Source: Candidatus Hecatellales archaeon
GTDB taxonomy: Archaea > Thermoproteota > Bathyarchaeia > Hecatellales > Hecatellaceae
Direction of reading: 5' to 3'
NCBI GenBank assembly: GCA_003662515.1
Contig: QMYF01000026.1
Span: 1-6,870 of the forward strand
Length of the DNA stretch: 6,870 nucleotides
Shown here: piece after piece, positions 5,666 to 6,870 of the stretch
Position numbering within the stretch: position 1 is the first letter of the stretch
Layout of the letters: every line of letters starts with the position of its first letter
The notes under the pieces: generated by a model
Databases searched by the model: none
Told to the model about the DNA's origin: nothing
Seen by the model: the letters and a program-made list of their open reading frames with translations, nothing else
Position numbers and translations under genes: made by a program

Positions 5666-5959
5666 ATGAGCCGTGCCACAGAACAGCTTTTAGGCTCCTA
5701 CTACTGCAGGCTGGCCCTCCTCCTATGCCAGCATGCCCGCGAACACCTCTATAGTGGAAACTGTGAGGAAGCCTCCAAACTCTGCAAGCTTATATCAACC
5801 CTCTGCTTGAAAAACGGGTATCCACAATGTTTAGAGGAGTCGAAGCTTTGCCTTCAAGCTTCCAAACATTGTAAGGCTGGGAAGCTGGAGGAGGCTAAAT
5901 CCGTCTGCGAAATAGCCAGAAAGCTTTGCCCTAAAAGCTTCAATATTTATGGGGGTTAA
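5666..5959 (+). CDS. Cys-rich tandem helical-hairpin protein with twin CX6C motifs, function unknown
   Basis: I do not recognise this 97-residue protein as a named family. It has ten cysteines, at 14, 21, 33, 40, 47, 55, 62, 69, 81 and 88, spaced 7, 12, 7, 7, 8, 7, 7, 12 and 7. Residues 14-50 and 55-91 align without gaps at an offset of 41 (13 of 37 identical), including four cysteines, GxxEEA (31-36 and 72-77) and the final Lys. Each unit looks like a TPR-type helix-turn-helix, and the shared cysteines are mirror-symmetric about the turn (Ser30-Gly31 and Ala71-Gly72), as in a CHCH hairpin but with CX6C spacing. That geometry would allow two inter-helix disulfides per unit, or metal sites. 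No signal peptide or membrane helix is evident. It precedes the PAC2 gene by 6 bp. Alternatives are a metallothionein-like store, a redox carrier, or simply a TPR-like adaptor. Confidence 0.75.
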   Translation: MSRATEQLLGSYYCRLALLLCQHAREHLYSGNCEEASKLCKLISTLCLKNGYPQCLEESKLCLQASKHCKAGKLEEAKSVCEIARKLCPKSFNIYGG

Positions 5960-5965
5960 AAGGGG

Positions 5966-6745
5966 ATGCCTGCCTGGGTTAAGTTAAACATGTTAAGGGA
6001 ACCCAGAGTGGTTAAGCCCGCTCTGGTTCAAGGGCTTCCAGGCTTAGGCTTTGTGGGGAAACTGGCGGTAAGCTACCTTATCGACGAGCTGGAGCTTAAA
6101 CCCTTCGCAGAAATCTATTCAAGCTACCTAGTTTTACCCGACGGGAACACTGGAGTTCAAATTCGTGAGGATGGAACCTACTATCTGCCCAGAATAGAGC
6201 TTTACGAGGTAACTCAATCCAAGAAGCATGCCATCCTCATCACAGGGGAAGTTCAGCCCACCATCCACGGCCAATACGAGCTCATAAGCCAAATCCTAGA
6301 CCTAGCTCAACGTTACGGCTGCGACATGGTTATTGCGCTGGGAGGCTTCCAAACCCCGCTGGAAAGAGAGATAGGCAAAGTCTACGGGGTCTTCAACAAC
6401 CATTCGCTGGAGAAAACCTTGAAGAATCTCGGGGTGGAAATTACGAGGAGCGGAGCCATAACCGGAGCCTGCGGAGTAATCTTGGGGCTTGGAAACCAGC
6501 GAAACCTGCCCTCTATAGGGCTTCTAGGCGCAACCCGAGGCGAATACCCAGACATGGAGGCAGCCAAAAGCGTGCTGAAGGTTCTCACCAAGATTTTAGG
6601 CTTAGAGTTAAGCTTCTCCAGGCTTGACAGGGAAATCCAAGAGCTTAAGTCTCGGCTGGAGGTTATAAGAAGGCTTCAGGCGGAAACCCTTCAGAGGCCT
6701 CCGCCGGAAAGGAGGCCTCCAGACAAGGCACCCTTCTACATCTAA
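5966..6745 (+). CDS. PAC2-family proteasome assembly chaperone homologue (PbaA/PbaB-like) with HbYX tail
   Basis: A 259-residue cytoplasmic protein of the PAC2 family (COG2047-like). Visible landmarks are LVQGLPGLGFVGKLA (20-34), ITGEVQP (92-98) followed by a helix, MVIALGGFQT (121-130), GVILGLGNQRNLPSIGLLGAT (170-190), and a helical segment at about 215-243 with coiled-coil character. A Pro/Arg-rich linker (244-254) then leads to a C-terminal Phe257-Tyr258-Ile259. That ending is a hydrophobic-Tyr-X (HbYX) motif, which in proteasome activators and in Pba1/Pba2 and archaeal PbaA/PbaB inserts into pockets on the 20S alpha ring. A role in proteasome assembly or gating is therefore a good inference. 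It is probably cotranscribed with the Cys-rich gene. The start at 5966 is preceded by AAAAGGGG; Met9 is a possible alternative. Its stop interlocks with the convergent nfeD-like gene. Confidence 0.85.
   Translation: MPAWVKLNMLREPRVVKPALVQGLPGLGFVGKLAVSYLIDELELKPFAEIYSSYLVLPDGNTGVQIREDGTYYLPRIELYEVTQSKKHAILITGEVQPTIHGQYELISQILDLAQRYGCDMVIALGGFQTPLEREIGKVYGVFNNHSLEKTLKNLGVEITRSGAITGACGVILGLGNQRNLPSIGLLGATRGEYPDMEAAKSVLKVLTKILGLELSFSRLDREIQELKSRLEVIRRLQAETLQRPPPERRPPDKAPFYI
6742..6745. other. Second interlocked convergent stop-codon pair (CTAA)
   Basis: The PAC2 TAA (6743-6745) and the TAG of the nfeD-like gene (complement of 6742-6744) share the tetranucleotide CTAA, exactly as at 4488-4491. 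Confidence 0.88.
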
Positions 6746-6870
6746 CCCCCCTTCTCCTCTTTTAAGGGTTCCACCCGGAGGATGGGGCCTTCCTTCCCCA
6801 CCACCCTTACGAGGCTTCCAGCCTTAACCTCCACCCCGCTAACAGCCATCCACCTTTCACCCTTCAACCT
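6742..6870 (-). CDS. nfeD: NfeD-like protein, C-terminal OB-fold end (partial, 5' end outside the window)
   Basis: Reading in from the right edge on the minus strand gives 42 residues and a TAG. They contain KGERWMAVSG, then EVKAGSLVRVVGKEG and ILRVEP. This is the pattern of the NfeD C-terminal OB-fold domain (GERW-A-S, polar residue, GxxVxVvxxxGxxLxVxP). NfeD proteins are membrane partners of stomatin/SPFH proteins and are often encoded beside them in archaea. Neither the membrane segments nor a stomatin gene is inside the window, so it may be either the long protease-fused form or the short form. The gene lies tail-to-tail with PAC2 with a 4-bp overlap. The length is too short for certainty, but the motif order is distinctive. 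Confidence 0.72.
   Translation of the reverse strand, partial: RLKGERWMAVSGVEVKAGSLVRVVGKEGPILRVEPLKEEKGG

Noticed and set aside
5942..5950. AATATTTAT just upstream of the PAC2 start as a possible internal promoter
   Set aside because: A start site about 26 bases downstream would fall inside the PAC2 coding region, and the six-base gene spacing points to an operon.
6382..6591. Minus-strand frame of 69 residues inside the PAC2 gene
   Set aside because: Antisense to conserved PAC2 motifs; low-information composition.
1..6870. CRISPR arrays, tRNA or rRNA genes, insertion sequences, attachment sites
   Set aside because: No spaced direct repeats, cloverleaf-like stretches, transposase motifs or terminal inverted repeats were found on reading through both strands.

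Overview
The window reads as archaeal, probably a thermophilic member of the Thermoproteota/TACK side. The reasons are an F420H2/NADH-dehydrogenase-like complex I operon with a split J subunit, a small Dot1-like lysine methyltransferase of the Sulfolobus aKMT type, a PAC2-family proteasome-assembly-chaperone homologue ending in an HbYX tail, a partial NfeD gene, GGAGGTG/GGTGA ribosome binding sites and very tight gene packing. The lineage is an inference from gene content, not a placement.

Positions 1-4491 (+) are the distal half of a complex I operon. It encodes a two-cluster ferredoxin subunit (NuoI/FpoI), the N- and C-terminal halves of NuoJ as two genes, NuoK, NuoL and one further antiporter-like subunit with NuoM/HyfB features. 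The genes are 0-15 bp apart, and at three junctions the Shine-Dalgarno sequence overlaps or abuts the preceding gene's stop codon. Subunits A-D and H are presumably upstream of the window. No NuoN follows, and the second conserved membrane Glu of NuoK is replaced by Val.

Positions 4488-5555 (-) hold a two-gene unit: an aKMT/FAM173-like protein lysine methyltransferase (TTG start), then an O6-methylguanine-DNA methyltransferase with an intact PCHRV active site. The latter converges on the nuo operon, and the two stop codons interlock in one CTAA tetranucleotide.

Positions 5556-5665 are a 110-bp divergent intergenic region with an AT-rich core, followed on the + strand by a probable two-gene operon. 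The first gene encodes a 97-residue protein with ten cysteines that I do not recognise. Its sequence is a tandem duplication of a helical hairpin with symmetric twin CX6C motifs. Six bases later comes the PAC2-family protein with a C-terminal Phe-Tyr-Ile (HbYX) tail. This gene ends in a second CTAA stop-codon interlock with a convergent partial nfeD-like gene that runs off the right edge.

The likeliest undescribed element is the Cys-rich twin-CX6C protein and its coupling to a putative proteasome-binding chaperone. NuoK without its second Glu, the short antiporter set and the repeated CTAA interlock are secondary points.
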